Below are positions 8,605 through 17,979 of a stretch of 62,275 nucleotides of DNA, one piece after another. The stretch spans positions 1 through 62,275 of the forward strand of contig JAAAOM010000001.1 in assembly GCA_009908855.1 (NCBI GenBank), written 5' to 3'. Under the pieces are notes generated by a model. That model was not told the origin of the DNA and did not search any database. It saw only the letters and a program-made list of their open reading frames with translations. A program made the translations under genes and the position numbers. The DNA is from Bacteroidota bacterium (GTDB lineage: Bacteria; Bacteroidota; Bacteroidia; Bacteroidales; JAAAOM01). Position 1 is the stretch's first letter; each line of letters starts with the position of its first letter.

Positions 8605-11600
8605 TTGAAACATTCACAAAACAGTTATAAAGATACCGATCAATCCAATGTCGGGTTATTTCGTAGTTTTATCGACCAGTCGACCGAAGGTATATGTATG
8701 TACGATTCAAATGGCCGCATTATTGAATGGAATGCGGGTTGTGAGGTTTACTTCGGGATACCCTATCAGGAAGCCATCCGGAAATATGTATGGGAAATTG
8801 AATATGAGGTTTCCGCTGGTAAGAATGTATCTCCCCAATCGCTTGAAGAGATTAAAGGTGTCTTTTTAGAATTAATGAATGAGGTGAAGGAAAACAAGAC
8901 TAAACTCATTGAACATGAAATAATTAACCGAAAAAAAAATAAAAAGTATATCTCCATATCCACATTCCCGGTTATTACCCCGACAGACACATACTTCGGT
9001 GCCATTATAAAAGATGTAACCAAATTAAAAAAATACGAAGCCGAGCTCACCCAATACACCAACGACCTGGAATCGAAGATTGCCGAACGAAATGCCAGAC
9101 TTATTGAAAGTGAAAGCAAATTCAGACAATTGGCTGAAAACATCAACGATGTTATTATAACGTATACTTCTGATAATAAAGTGTTGTATGTCAGCCCAAA
9201 TTTCAGGATGATGTTTGAAAGAGAGCCCTCATTGCTGGATGTAAACCCCGATATATATATCGAATGGATACACCATGATGACAGCCCGGTCGTAAAACAA
9301 ATGATACAGGAAGGAACGGAGGGCAAAAGAACATATCTTGAGTCGCAGCATCGTATTGTGCTCCCATCCGGTGATTACAAATGGATATGGTTAAGAGTAA
9401 AAATTATCTCATCGCCCGAAAATGCATCCGATATATGGCTGGCCACTTTTTCCGATATCACCAAACAAAAAAAATACGAGCAGCAAATCATTGATAAAAA
9501 CAATGAACTTGAAATTTATGAAAACAAGATTAAAAATCTTATTTCAATGATGCGCGACGGACTTGTCCGAACCAACCTGGCAGGTAGCTTTATCGAATGT
9601 AACGAGGCTTTTTCAAAAATGATTGGCTGCAGCCATGAAAACCTGAATCAATTCACTTTGCAAAATATTACACCCGATAAATATCATAAACAGGATCAAC
9701 AAATTTTAAATGAAGTAATCAAAACGGGCAGCTCGCAATTGTATGAAAAGGAATTAAAACATGCTGACGGGACTGTTTTCCCGGTTGAAATTCAGTTATA
9801 CCTAATCAATGATGCCGGCGACCCTGCCGGTTATTGGATGATAACCAGGGACATCACCGACAGGAAAAGTGCCCAGAAGGAAATCCATGAATCCGAAATT
9901 ACCTATCGCGAGATTTACAATGCTACCACCGATGCCATTTTCATTCATGATATCGAAAGCGGTAAAATTATTGATGTAAACAACGCCATGTTAAATATGT
10001 ATGGCTATACGTATGAAGAAGCTGTAAATATTGACGTACAGAAAATCAGTGATGGAGATCCCCCATTCTCACAAAAAGAAGCCGGTGAATATTTAACCAA
10101 AGCACTGGAAACCGGTGAAGTTGTAACTTTTGAATGGTATGATAAACGTAAAAACGGTCAACGATTCTGGACGGAAAATATCATGCACACCGCCATATTA
10201 AACGGTGTTGAAAGGCTTATTGTAATCAGTCGGGATATTACCGAAAGAAAAAAAGCCGAAGAAATACTCAAACAAAATGAGCAATACCTCGAGAGCATTC
10301 TTGAAAACCTTCCTGTAGGCGTTGGTGTATGCGATATTGAAGGGAAGGCACTTTTCTACAACAAAAAATTCACCCAGGATACCGGTTATCATATCACCGA
10401 TATACCTGATGTTGAAACCTGGCTAAGAAAATCAACGCCTGATCCTCAAGTGCAGGATAAACTAATAAGCGACTGGTATGAGCAACGAATTTATGCGTAT
10501 GACAAACATTTTGTCTCTTCGCCTATGGAGACCGCGATCTATTCCAAATCGGGCAAACGTAAGTTAATGGAAGTGGTAGTCAAAAGAAATGACGATAAAG
10601 TCATTGCCCTGTTCAACGACATTACCGCGAAAAAAATGGCAGAGCAGGAATTGGACGAAACCAAAAATCTGCTGCAGGAATCCATTGAACAGTCGCCCCT
10701 TGGCATATTTATTATGGATGCAGGAGAATTTTCCGTTAAAATGATGAACACCAGCGCCAAAAAAATTTATGCACCCCTGGATAAAAAAACCCTTTCAGGT
10801 GATAATTATAATACCGAATGGTGTTTTTATAACCGGGATATGAAGCCGTATAAGCTGAATGAATTACCTATCTGTCAAGCCATTGAAAAAAATCAGGTCA
10901 TTAAAAATATTGAAGCCATTCTGGAAATTAAAAAAGTTAACCAAAAAGTATGGGTATCCATCAATTCAGCACCCATAAAAAATATCAATAACCAAATCAT
11001 CGCTGTGTTGGTTATTTTACAGGATATTTCGGACCGGAAAAGAGACGAATTGGAACTGGAAAATTACCGGCAACATCTGGAAAAAATAGTAAAAGAAAGA
11101 ACCAAAGAAATAAACAAACTCAATAAAGGACTGTCCAAAAAGAATAAAGACCTTGAAAAAGCCCTTCTCGAATTAAAAAACACGCAAACTAAAATGGTAC
11201 AGTCCGAAAAAATGATCTCTATTGGCATGCTAACCACCGGTATCGCTCACGAGATTAACAATCCCGTAAATTTTATCAATACCGGTGTGGAAGGACTGAA
11301 AATAAACATGAACGAGGTCACAAAACTGGTTGATACCATACAGGAACGTAAATCTTCAAACCCTGATAATCTCACACAAAGCATCTTAAAACTGGATCAG
11401 GAAATCGATTTCAGCGATATATCCAACAGCATTAGGCTGTTACTGAAAAATATTGAAACCGGCGTTCTTCGCACCTCCGAAATTGTAAGAAGTCTCAGAA
11501 CTTTTGCCCGGTCAAACGACAATGAATTTGATGAAATTAACATCAATGAAAACATCAAATCAACCCTGGTAATTTTATACCATAACTATAAAAACAGGAT

Positions 11601-11970
11601 TGACATAAAAACCCATTTAAACGAATTGCCGCTAATTAAAGCCTATACAGGTAAAATAAACCAGGTGTTGATGAATTTATTGGCCAATGCCATTCAGTCT
11701 ATCGAAGATAAAGGTGTAATTACCATCAAAACAGGCCAGGTAAAAAACCAAATTTTTATCAGCATTAAAGATACAGGGAAAGGCATTTCACCCGCACAAC
11801 AGTCCCGTATTTTTGAACCTTTTTTTACAACCAAGCCCATTGGAGAGGGAACAGGCCTGGGATTATCAATAAGCCATAATATTATTGAAGAACACCGGGG
11901 AAGAATGGAATTTACCAGTGAAGTCAATAAAGGCACCGAATTCGTCGTTTATTTACCCATAAATTCATGA
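8605..11970 (+). CDS. Multi-PAS sensor histidine kinase
   Basis: 1121 residues, cytoplasmic, no membrane helix or signal peptide. About six PAS domains lie in series (roughly 20-145, 165-290, 300-425, 430-555, 565-685, 690-810), several followed by PAC-type ends such as DITDRKSAQKEI and DITERKKAEEIL. A coiled coil at about 815-875 leads to the kinase: phospho-acceptor His882 in GIAHEINNPVNF, N-box LLANAIQ, G1 box DTGKGI, F-box FEPFFTTK and G2 box GEGTGLGLSI. The frame starts at a TTG, because no ATG is available before residue 32, which would cut into the first PAS domain. It has no receiver domain. It precedes a second large kinase by 85 bases and a NarL-type regulator after that, so the three probably form one signalling operon. 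Confidence 0.87.
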   Translation: MKHSQNSYKDTDQSNVGLFRSFIDQSTEGICMYDSNGRIIEWNAGCEVYFGIPYQEAIRKYVWEIEYEVSAGKNVSPQSLEEIKGVFLELMNEVKENKTKLIEHEIINRKKNKKYISISTFPVITPTDTYFGAIIKDVTKLKKYEAELTQYTNDLESKIAERNARLIESESKFRQLAENINDVIITYTSDNKVLYVSPNFRMMFEREPSLLDVNPDIYIEWIHHDDSPVVKQMIQEGTEGKRTYLESQHRIVLPSGDYKWIWLRVKIISSPENASDIWLATFSDITKQKKYEQQIIDKNNELEIYENKIKNLISMMRDGLVRTNLAGSFIECNEAFSKMIGCSHENLNQFTLQNITPDKYHKQDQQILNEVIKTGSSQLYEKELKHADGTVFPVEIQLYLINDAGDPAGYWMITRDITDRKSAQKEIHESEITYREIYNATTDAIFIHDIESGKIIDVNNAMLNMYGYTYEEAVNIDVQKISDGDPPFSQKEAGEYLTKALETGEVVTFEWYDKRKNGQRFWTENIMHTAILNGVERLIVISRDITERKKAEEILKQNEQYLESILENLPVGVGVCDIEGKALFYNKKFTQDTGYHITDIPDVETWLRKSTPDPQVQDKLISDWYEQRIYAYDKHFVSSPMETAIYSKSGKRKLMEVVVKRNDDKVIALFNDITAKKMAEQELDETKNLLQESIEQSPLGIFIMDAGEFSVKMMNTSAKKIYAPLDKKTLSGDNYNTEWCFYNRDMKPYKLNELPICQAIEKNQVIKNIEAILEIKKVNQKVWVSINSAPIKNINNQIIAVLVILQDISDRKRDELELENYRQHLEKIVKERTKEINKLNKGLSKKNKDLEKALLELKNTQTKMVQSEKMISIGMLTTGIAHEINNPVNFINTGVEGLKINMNEVTKLVDTIQERKSSNPDNLTQSILKLDQEIDFSDISNSIRLLLKNIETGVLRTSEIVRSLRTFARSNDNEFDEININENIKSTLVILYHNYKNRIDIKTHLNELPLIKAYTGKINQVLMNLLANAIQSIEDKGVITIKTGQVKNQIFISIKDTGKGISPAQQSRIFEPFFTTKPIGEGTGLGLSISHNIIEEHRGRMEFTSEVNKGTEFVVYLPINS

Positions 11971-12055
11971 TAAAAAGGTGATTATTCATTAATTTTAATA
12001 TCTTATACATTAAATTCAGACGATGAAAGAGTCATAAAGCACAACCGTTTTAACC

Positions 12056-15000
12056 ATGAACGAAAACGTCTTTCTTGAAAAATCGGTATTATACGTTGAT
12101 GATGAACAGGAGAACCTGGATGGATTCAAATTTTCGTTCCGTAAAGATTTTAATCTTTATCTGGCAGGCAATGTAAAAGATGCATTCGAAATACTGGGAA
12201 ATGTTGAAATTAAGGTGGTTATTTCCGATCAACGCATGCCTGACATGGCCGGCACCGATTTTTTACAGGAAATTTCACAGCTTTATCCGAATATAATCCG
12301 AATTATATTAACCGCATATACCGATACCGAATCAATTCTCGAAGCCATAAATAAAAGCGGTGTTTATCGTTTTCTCACCAAACCCTGGAATCGCAATGAT
12401 CTGCGCCTGACCATCGACAGTGCACTTGAAGCCTATAACCTGCGCATTGAAAACCAGTTGCTTATTGACAACCTGCGCATTACCAATAACGAACTGGTTT
12501 CGGCCAACAAAAAACTAAAAAATGAAATTGAAGTACGCACCGAGGCCGAAAAAGAATTGCAAAAACACCGCGATCACCTCGAAATATTGGTGAAAGAACG
12601 TACCGAAGAGGTTGAGCAAATAAACGAAGAACTGATCTCATCCAACGAAGAATTAAAAAGATCTTATGAAGAATTAGAAAATTACAAAAAACACCTGGAG
12701 GACCTTGTTGAAGAACGCACCCAGGAACTTAAAATGAGCGAAGAACGCATACGAACCCTCAGCGACAGCTTACCGGGCGGTGCTATCTTCAGGGAAAAAT
12801 TAACTAACAATGGCCAATACCAGCTATTATATGCCAGTGCTAAATTGCAGGATATTACAGGTGTACCTATTGAATTATGTCTGGAGGATATTGAGAATTT
12901 ACGCAGCGTATATAAACCCGCTGATCGTGATAAACTGATAAACACTTTTGAAGAATCTGCTAAATCACTATCTATTTTTAATATTGAGGTTGAATTGATT
13001 AATCAGCAACCGGCCAAATGGCTGCAAATACGCTCCAAACCTTCACAGCAGGCTAATGGTGAAATTATTTGGGACGGATTCGCCATCGATATCACCGAAC
13101 GTAAAATGGCAGAACTCGAAATTGAACGCAAAAACAACGAATTGATACAGGCTGAGGAAGAATTACGTACGGTTAATGATGAATTGGCAGGTAAAAACAA
13201 ACAAATACAGGGCGCTTATGAAAGTGTTAAGAATAGTGAAGAAAAATACCGACAACTATTCGACCGAATGCTCAATGGGTTCGTACTATTCAATGCCATT
13301 TACGATGATCAAAATCAACTGGTTGACTTCAAAGCCATTGAACTGAACCCTTCTTTTGAAACACATTCAGGAATTCCGGTTAACAGATTGCTAAATAAAA
13401 AACTGTCAACACTACAAAACCCGCTTAATGAAGATTGGATGCGTATGTTCAGGGACGTGGTTCAAAACGGTCTATCCAAAAAAACGGAATTATATTCCGA
13501 GCTACTCGGTCGTTATTTCTCACTAAGCCTGTACCGACCGGCAGAAGGTCAATTGGCCACCATGTTTGAAGATATTACCGAAAGAAAAAAAATTGAAAAG
13601 GCACTGCACAAAAGTGAGGAAAAATACCGCCTTATCGTGGAAGGACAATCCGACCTGGTTGTTAAAGTAAATACAAACAACGAATTTATATTCGTAAGCC
13701 CTTCTTATTGCCGGATGTTTGGAAAATCGGAGGAAGAAATGCTTAATCAAACCTTTTTCCCGATGGTTCATGACGATGATCTCGAAACCACCCGCAAAGC
13801 CATGGACAAGTTGTATAAACCACCGTTTAAATGTTATATCGAACAACGGGCCCTAACCAAAGACGGTTGGAAATGGCTGGCCTGGAACGATAGTGCCATA
13901 CTGGATGAGAATGGCAAAGTAAAAGAAATAATTGGTGTGGGCCGGGATATTACCGAACGCAAAAAGTTTGAACAGGAATTGTTAAGCACCAACCAATTGC
14001 TTGAAGGGATAAACAGTGCAACACCTGATGCCATTATCATCCTTGACCTGCAAACCAAACACCTGGATTTTTTTAATGACAAATTTGTAACCCTCACGCA
14101 GTACACCCGTGAACAACTTGAAAAATCAAAAAACGTACCCAGGCTCGTTAGCTATGTGGATGACCTTGAAATTACCCAACAGCATTTTGAACGCCTGAAT
14201 AAAGCCGATGACAATGAAATAATTGAATCCGAACTTCGCTTCAAACAAGCTTCAGGCGATATAATATGGGTGCTGGTGCGCGAACATATATTTAAACGCA
14301 ACGCAAACAATATACCGCTAAAAAGTATTGCGGTTGTAACAAATATAACATCCCGCAAAATTGCCGAACAAACCATACAGGAAAACGAAAGAAAATTCCG
14401 GGCTGTTTTTGATCAAACCTTCTCCTTTATGGGTATTCTGGATGTTGATGGTATATTGCTGGATGCCAACATCTCGTCCCTGGAAATATTACACAAGGAA
14501 AAGTCTGAAATCCTGGGCAGATATATCTGGGATACTTCACTATGGCAACATTCTCCGCAAGAACAACAAAAAGTTAAAAAAGCATTCAGAGATGCCAAAA
14601 AAGGAAACTTTAAACGGTTTGAAACAACCCATGCCCTCGATAACAATACACTCATTGATGTCGATTTCTCCCTGAAACCCGTATTTAACGATCACAATGA
14701 AGTGATTATGATAATCCCCGAAGGCAGAGATATCACCAACCGTAAAAAAATTGAACGGGCCCTTAAGGAAAACGAACAAATACTCTCAAGCATCATTCAA
14801 CAGGCCGCAATCGGAATTGCCCGGGTTTCAACAGATGGCAGGTGGATGCAGGTAAACCCCATGATTTGTGAAATTACCGGATACAAAGATCATGAATTGA
14901 TTGGCAATCCAACGCGGGATATTACACATCCGGAAGACCTTCAGATGGAGAAACAAAAATTGACAGGTGAGCAAAACAAAGATGAAATATCATTTGAAAA

Positions 15001-16129
15001 AAGGTATGTACATAAAAATGGCAATGTTGTGTGGGTATATGTAATTGCCAAAATTGTTAAAAACGATGCGCACGAACCACAATATATGGTGGCCATAGTT
15101 GAAGACATTACCGAAAAGAAAAAAGCCCAGGACGCCCTGATTCAAAGCGAACAAAAATTCAGAAATATTTTTAACAACAGTACCGATGGTATAATTATTA
15201 TTAATGAAAAGAAAAAAATTATCGAAGCCAACAATGTAATACTTGATAACACCAACCTGCCAAAAGAAAAACTGCTGGGAATTAAAATTCAGGAGCTGGT
15301 TCCCAAAGCCTATAAAAAAACCATAAACAAACGACTGAACAAAATATTTAAAAACGATGTTGTTCCGCTATTGGAGATGGAATATAAAAACAAAAACGGA
15401 CAATTGCGGCCCATCGAAGTAAACAGTAAACGCATCCATTTTGAAGGTAAAAATGCCGTACTCACAATAATAAGAGATTTAACCGAACGGCGGCATTATG
15501 AAAAACGCGTACTGGAAGCCATTATTAATACCGAAGAAAAAGAACGTGAAAATTTTGCCCAAAACCTGCATGATGATCTGGGCCCCCTGCTATCGAGCAT
15601 TAAAATGTATATTAATTCATTGAATGAAAACACAACCAAAACCAAACAACAATATATCGTTGATCAACTCAATGCAATTCTGAAAGAAGCCATACAAACA
15701 ACCAAAGAAATATCCAATGACCTGAGCCCGCATATACTCACCAATTACGGTGTTACCGCCGCCGTTGAGTCCTTTCTGTACCGATTACCCAAAGAAATCA
15801 ATTTTCATTTCGAATCCAATTTACGAAACCAGCGCATCAAAAATGAAATCGAATTTTCAATCTATCGCATTGTAAAAGAATTGATCAACAATACCATTAA
15901 ACACGCAAATGCTAAGAATGCCAATATCCATCTAAACCTGATGGAGAATGAAATTGTTCTTACTTATGAAGACGACGGAACAGGTTTCGATGAAGAATCC
16001 ATCAGTAAAAAAACAGGTATGGGATTATTTAATATATTAAGCCGAATTAAATCACTAAACGGTACTTACTTTTTCTCAGATGTAAAAAAGGGTATGAAAA
16101 TTACCCTGTCTGTTCCGGTTAATAATTGA
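12056..16129 (+). CDS. Receiver-multi-PAS hybrid sensor kinase (HisKA_3 type)
   Basis: 1357 residues. An N-terminal receiver domain (1-125) has the phospho-acceptor Asp58 in VVISDQRMPDM and the switch segment VYRFLTKPW. Two coiled-coil stretches (about 130-230 and 350-395) and about seven PAS domains follow, ending near 1140. The kinase core is of the NarX/DesK class: His1172 in NLHDDLGPLLSSIK, then an ATPase domain with KELINNTIKHANA and DDGTGF and GMGLFNILSRI. HisKA_3 kinases normally phosphorylate NarL-type regulators, and such a regulator starts 54 bases downstream. The receiver at the front could take phosphate from the preceding multi-PAS kinase, giving a phosphorelay. No membrane segment is seen, so it senses cytoplasmic cues. 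Confidence 0.88.
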   Translation: MNENVFLEKSVLYVDDEQENLDGFKFSFRKDFNLYLAGNVKDAFEILGNVEIKVVISDQRMPDMAGTDFLQEISQLYPNIIRIILTAYTDTESILEAINKSGVYRFLTKPWNRNDLRLTIDSALEAYNLRIENQLLIDNLRITNNELVSANKKLKNEIEVRTEAEKELQKHRDHLEILVKERTEEVEQINEELISSNEELKRSYEELENYKKHLEDLVEERTQELKMSEERIRTLSDSLPGGAIFREKLTNNGQYQLLYASAKLQDITGVPIELCLEDIENLRSVYKPADRDKLINTFEESAKSLSIFNIEVELINQQPAKWLQIRSKPSQQANGEIIWDGFAIDITERKMAELEIERKNNELIQAEEELRTVNDELAGKNKQIQGAYESVKNSEEKYRQLFDRMLNGFVLFNAIYDDQNQLVDFKAIELNPSFETHSGIPVNRLLNKKLSTLQNPLNEDWMRMFRDVVQNGLSKKTELYSELLGRYFSLSLYRPAEGQLATMFEDITERKKIEKALHKSEEKYRLIVEGQSDLVVKVNTNNEFIFVSPSYCRMFGKSEEEMLNQTFFPMVHDDDLETTRKAMDKLYKPPFKCYIEQRALTKDGWKWLAWNDSAILDENGKVKEIIGVGRDITERKKFEQELLSTNQLLEGINSATPDAIIILDLQTKHLDFFNDKFVTLTQYTREQLEKSKNVPRLVSYVDDLEITQQHFERLNKADDNEIIESELRFKQASGDIIWVLVREHIFKRNANNIPLKSIAVVTNITSRKIAEQTIQENERKFRAVFDQTFSFMGILDVDGILLDANISSLEILHKEKSEILGRYIWDTSLWQHSPQEQQKVKKAFRDAKKGNFKRFETTHALDNNTLIDVDFSLKPVFNDHNEVIMIIPEGRDITNRKKIERALKENEQILSSIIQQAAIGIARVSTDGRWMQVNPMICEITGYKDHELIGNPTRDITHPEDLQMEKQKLTGEQNKDEISFEKRYVHKNGNVVWVYVIAKIVKNDAHEPQYMVAIVEDITEKKKAQDALIQSEQKFRNIFNNSTDGIIIINEKKKIIEANNVILDNTNLPKEKLLGIKIQELVPKAYKKTINKRLNKIFKNDVVPLLEMEYKNKNGQLRPIEVNSKRIHFEGKNAVLTIIRDLTERRHYEKRVLEAIINTEEKERENFAQNLHDDLGPLLSSIKMYINSLNENTTKTKQQYIVDQLNAILKEAIQTTKEISNDLSPHILTNYGVTAAVESFLYRLPKEINFHFESNLRNQRIKNEIEFSIYRIVKELINNTIKHANAKNANIHLNLMENEIVLTYEDDGTGFDEESISKKTGMGLFNILSRIKSLNGTYFFSDVKKGMKITLSVPVNN

Positions 16130-16183
16130 TAAAACGATTAATTATTGTATATTTAATAAAATACGCCAACAGAATCACACAAT

Positions 16184-16813
16184 ATGGACAAAATAAGCAT
16201 CATTATCGTTGATGACCACCGCCTGTTCAGAAACGGATTGAAGTTTATACTCAATGAATCGAAAGACCTTGAAGTAATAGCCGATGTTTCTGACGGGAAA
16301 GAATTCCTCACCATGATTGATAAATACCAGCCCGACCTGGTTTTAATGGACATTAATATGCCCAATATGAACGGGATTGAAGCATCAAAACTGGCCCTGG
16401 AAAAATATCCTGATCTTAAAATTTTGGTTCTATCCATGTTTGGTGATGAAGAATACTATAATACCATGATTGATATCGGGGTGAAAGGATTCATTCTGAA
16501 AGATGTAGATAACCAGGAATTAAAGCATGCCATACGTAAAGTTGCTGATGATGGAAGTTATTTCTCGAGCGAATTGCTGCTACGACTTATCAAAAACAAA
16601 CCCGAAGAAAATACTGTTTCCCTTACAACACGCGAAAAAGAAGTGCTGCAACTAATTTGTTCCGGTTTTTCCAATCACCAGATATCCGAAAAACTATTTA
16701 TCAGTCAGCGTACGGTTGAACGACACCGGGCCAGCCTGTTGGAAAAAACAGACGCCAAAAATTCCATAAGCCTTGTGGTATACGCCATTAAAAATCACTT
16801 GGTGGAAATATAA
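16184..16813 (+). CDS. NarL/FixJ-family response regulator
   Basis: 209 residues. A receiver domain (1-120) has Asp56 in VLMDINMPNMNG, the DDH acidic triad at the N-terminus (IIVDDHRLF) and Lys in GFILKDVD. A LuxR-type helix-turn-helix at about 145-205 has LTTREKEVLQLICSGFSNHQ and the recognition helix region SQRTVERHRASLLEK. It is the likely target of the HisKA_3 kinase immediately upstream and acts as a DNA-binding output. Target genes are not evident. It is the last gene of the three-gene signalling operon, since a terminator-rich gap follows. Confidence 0.92.
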   Translation: MDKISIIIVDDHRLFRNGLKFILNESKDLEVIADVSDGKEFLTMIDKYQPDLVLMDINMPNMNGIEASKLALEKYPDLKILVLSMFGDEEYYNTMIDIGVKGFILKDVDNQELKHAIRKVADDGSYFSSELLLRLIKNKPEENTVSLTTREKEVLQLICSGFSNHQISEKLFISQRTVERHRASLLEKTDAKNSISLVVYAIKNHLVEI

Positions 16814-16851
16814 CCGTACAAAAAAACTTAAAACCCTCACAAAATGCCAAA

Positions 16852-16892
16852 ATTGAGTATTTTTCCTAATTAAATGCGTAAAAATACTCAAT
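16852..16892. terminator. Perfect 13-base inverted repeat after the response regulator
   Basis: ATTGAGTATTTTT at 16852-16864 is an exact reverse complement of 16880-16892, with a 15-base loop. It starts 39 bases after the response regulator stop. A transcript from either side would fold here. It has no separate T-run, but the T-rich left arm and the position suggest termination. Confidence 0.5.
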
Positions 16893-16973
16893 TACCATGT
16901 CCAATAACAAACTACATTTGTATTAACAAACTTGATAAATGATAAACATACAGTATTTAAGATAAATTACATG

Positions 16974-17043
16974 TGTGTGATTGCAGTTTAGGGTTGATAA
17001 TTAAGGTTGGGTTTTTGAGGATGGCTAATAATAAGCCATCCTT
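16974..17043 (+). repeat. Direct repeat copy 1 with GGATGGCT hairpin
   Basis: The first 53 bases match copy 2 with one substitution and one missing T. The unit ends in a perfect stem, GGATGGCT (17019-17026) and AGCCATCC (17034-17041). Only two T follow the stem, so termination would be weaker than at copy 2. Confidence 0.7.
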
Positions 17044-17097
17044 CCATTAGAAAACAGGAAAAAGAAATATATAAACGATTTTTTAAACGTCCTAATT

Positions 17098-17167
17098 TGT
17101 GTGATTGCAGTTTAGGGTTGATGATTAAGGTTGGGTTTTGAGGATGGCTTTCGGGCCATCCTTTTTT
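17098..17167 (+). repeat. Direct repeat copy 2, forms a rho-independent-type terminator
   Basis: Same unit as copy 1, 124 bases further on. The stem GGATGGC (17142-17148) pairs with GCCATCC (17155-17161) and is followed at once by six T, a good terminator for plus-strand transcription from the response regulator. Sequence conservation extends well beyond the stem, so the repeat is more than a terminator. Confidence 0.7.
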
Positions 17168-17317
17168 GTATGTCAATTTCGGTTCCTATAGCTATCAGAC
17201 GGGAGTATTGAGCAAGAGCAAATACTCACGCATAAAACCAATTCGTCCCGCTCAACCCACACACAAACTCAAGCTGTATTGGGGTACAAGCAATAAACTG
17301 TTGGGATAACCTATAAA

Positions 17318-17956
17318 TCAGGAAACAAATGCCCGAATCTTTTCAGCCGTTTTCTTGCCCAATCCGTCTACTTCCATCAAAGCATTAGTCTCAGCTCTGA
17401 TTACCGCTTCTACACTTCCGAAATGATCATATAACCGCCCGGCCATTATTGCTCCCGTATTGGGAAGCCCCTGCAAAAAACGCAATCGATGATTTTTTTG
17501 TTTTTTAGGTTTATAGTTATGAGAGCGTAAAAATCGGTTTCCGGGTATTGATTGACCGGCCAGCATTATTAGGGTAGAAGCACTGTCCTGGGTATCATCA
17601 GTATAAACAACAGGTATCTGCCAGGCCGTGGTAACCGACAGTATGGCTCCTTTTACTGCCCGGCTGTCAATTACATGAGCTGTCCGATACGGGTCGCCTT
17701 CAAGCAGCAGTATAGGACGCAGTCCGATTTGTACCAAACGTGCGCATTGATTGAACAGCCTTCCTGAAATAAGCGACTGCACAAAATCCACTGCTGATTT
17801 TCGTTCCGCAACAATTTCCCCGTTAATTATATAATCGCCCGCTTTTAGCGACTGTATACGAACATCCATTCCACCTTGCTTTAAAAGCATTGGAATGCCC
17901 GATTTTTCTTCACGGTTATCAACTATAATAAGAGCCGATTTTTCAACAGGGTTCAT
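17318..17956 (-). CDS. Stand-alone ERCC4 (XPF/Mus81-type) nuclease with helix-hairpin-helix
   Basis: 212 residues. The N-terminal part is an ERCC4 nuclease domain: VDNRE at 12-16, GDY at 40-42 and the signature ERKxxxD at 51-57 (ERKSAVD), so the metal-binding active site looks intact. Residues about 160-212 form a tandem helix-hairpin-helix: LQGLPNTGAIMAGRLYDHFG and then VDGLGKKTAEKI. In eukaryotes and archaea this arrangement is found in the structure-specific endonucleases XPF, Mus81 and Hef, where the HhH part binds branched DNA and dimerises. Here there is no helicase domain. It probably cuts flap, fork or crossover structures. Its start overlaps nothing, and it follows the LytTR regulator by 23 bases on the same strand, which may be chance. 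Confidence 0.85.
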   Translation of the reverse strand: MNPVEKSALIIVDNREEKSGIPMLLKQGGMDVRIQSLKAGDYIINGEIVAERKSAVDFVQSLISGRLFNQCARLVQIGLRPILLLEGDPYRTAHVIDSRAVKGAILSVTTAWQIPVVYTDDTQDSASTLIMLAGQSIPGNRFLRSHNYKPKKQKNHRLRFLQGLPNTGAIMAGRLYDHFGSVEAVIRAETNALMEVDGLGKKTAEKIRAFVS

Positions 17957-17979
17957 GGGCAGGATAATATTGGATAAAA

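Larger units (their letters stand above)
16814..17317. other. Terminator-rich convergent intergenic region
   Basis: This 504-base gap between the plus-strand response regulator and the minus-strand nuclease has no gene. It contains a 13-base perfect hairpin (16852-16892), two near-identical 70-base direct repeats each ending in a GGATGGC stem (16974-17043 and 17098-17167) and a smaller GAGTATT/AATACTC hairpin at 17203-17227. Confidence 0.6.

Noticed and set aside
8766..9326. 186-residue frame on the minus strand
   Set aside because: It is antisense to the multi-PAS kinase and has a low-complexity, hydrophobic translation.
16974..17167. CRISPR array
   Set aside because: Only two repeat units of 70 bases with a 54-base gap and a terminator stem; no cas genes.
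16988..17176. 62-residue frame across the 70-base repeats
   Set aside because: The translation only repeats the direct-repeat sequence (SHPQ-PNLNYQP twice); the DNA is better explained as terminator-type repeats.
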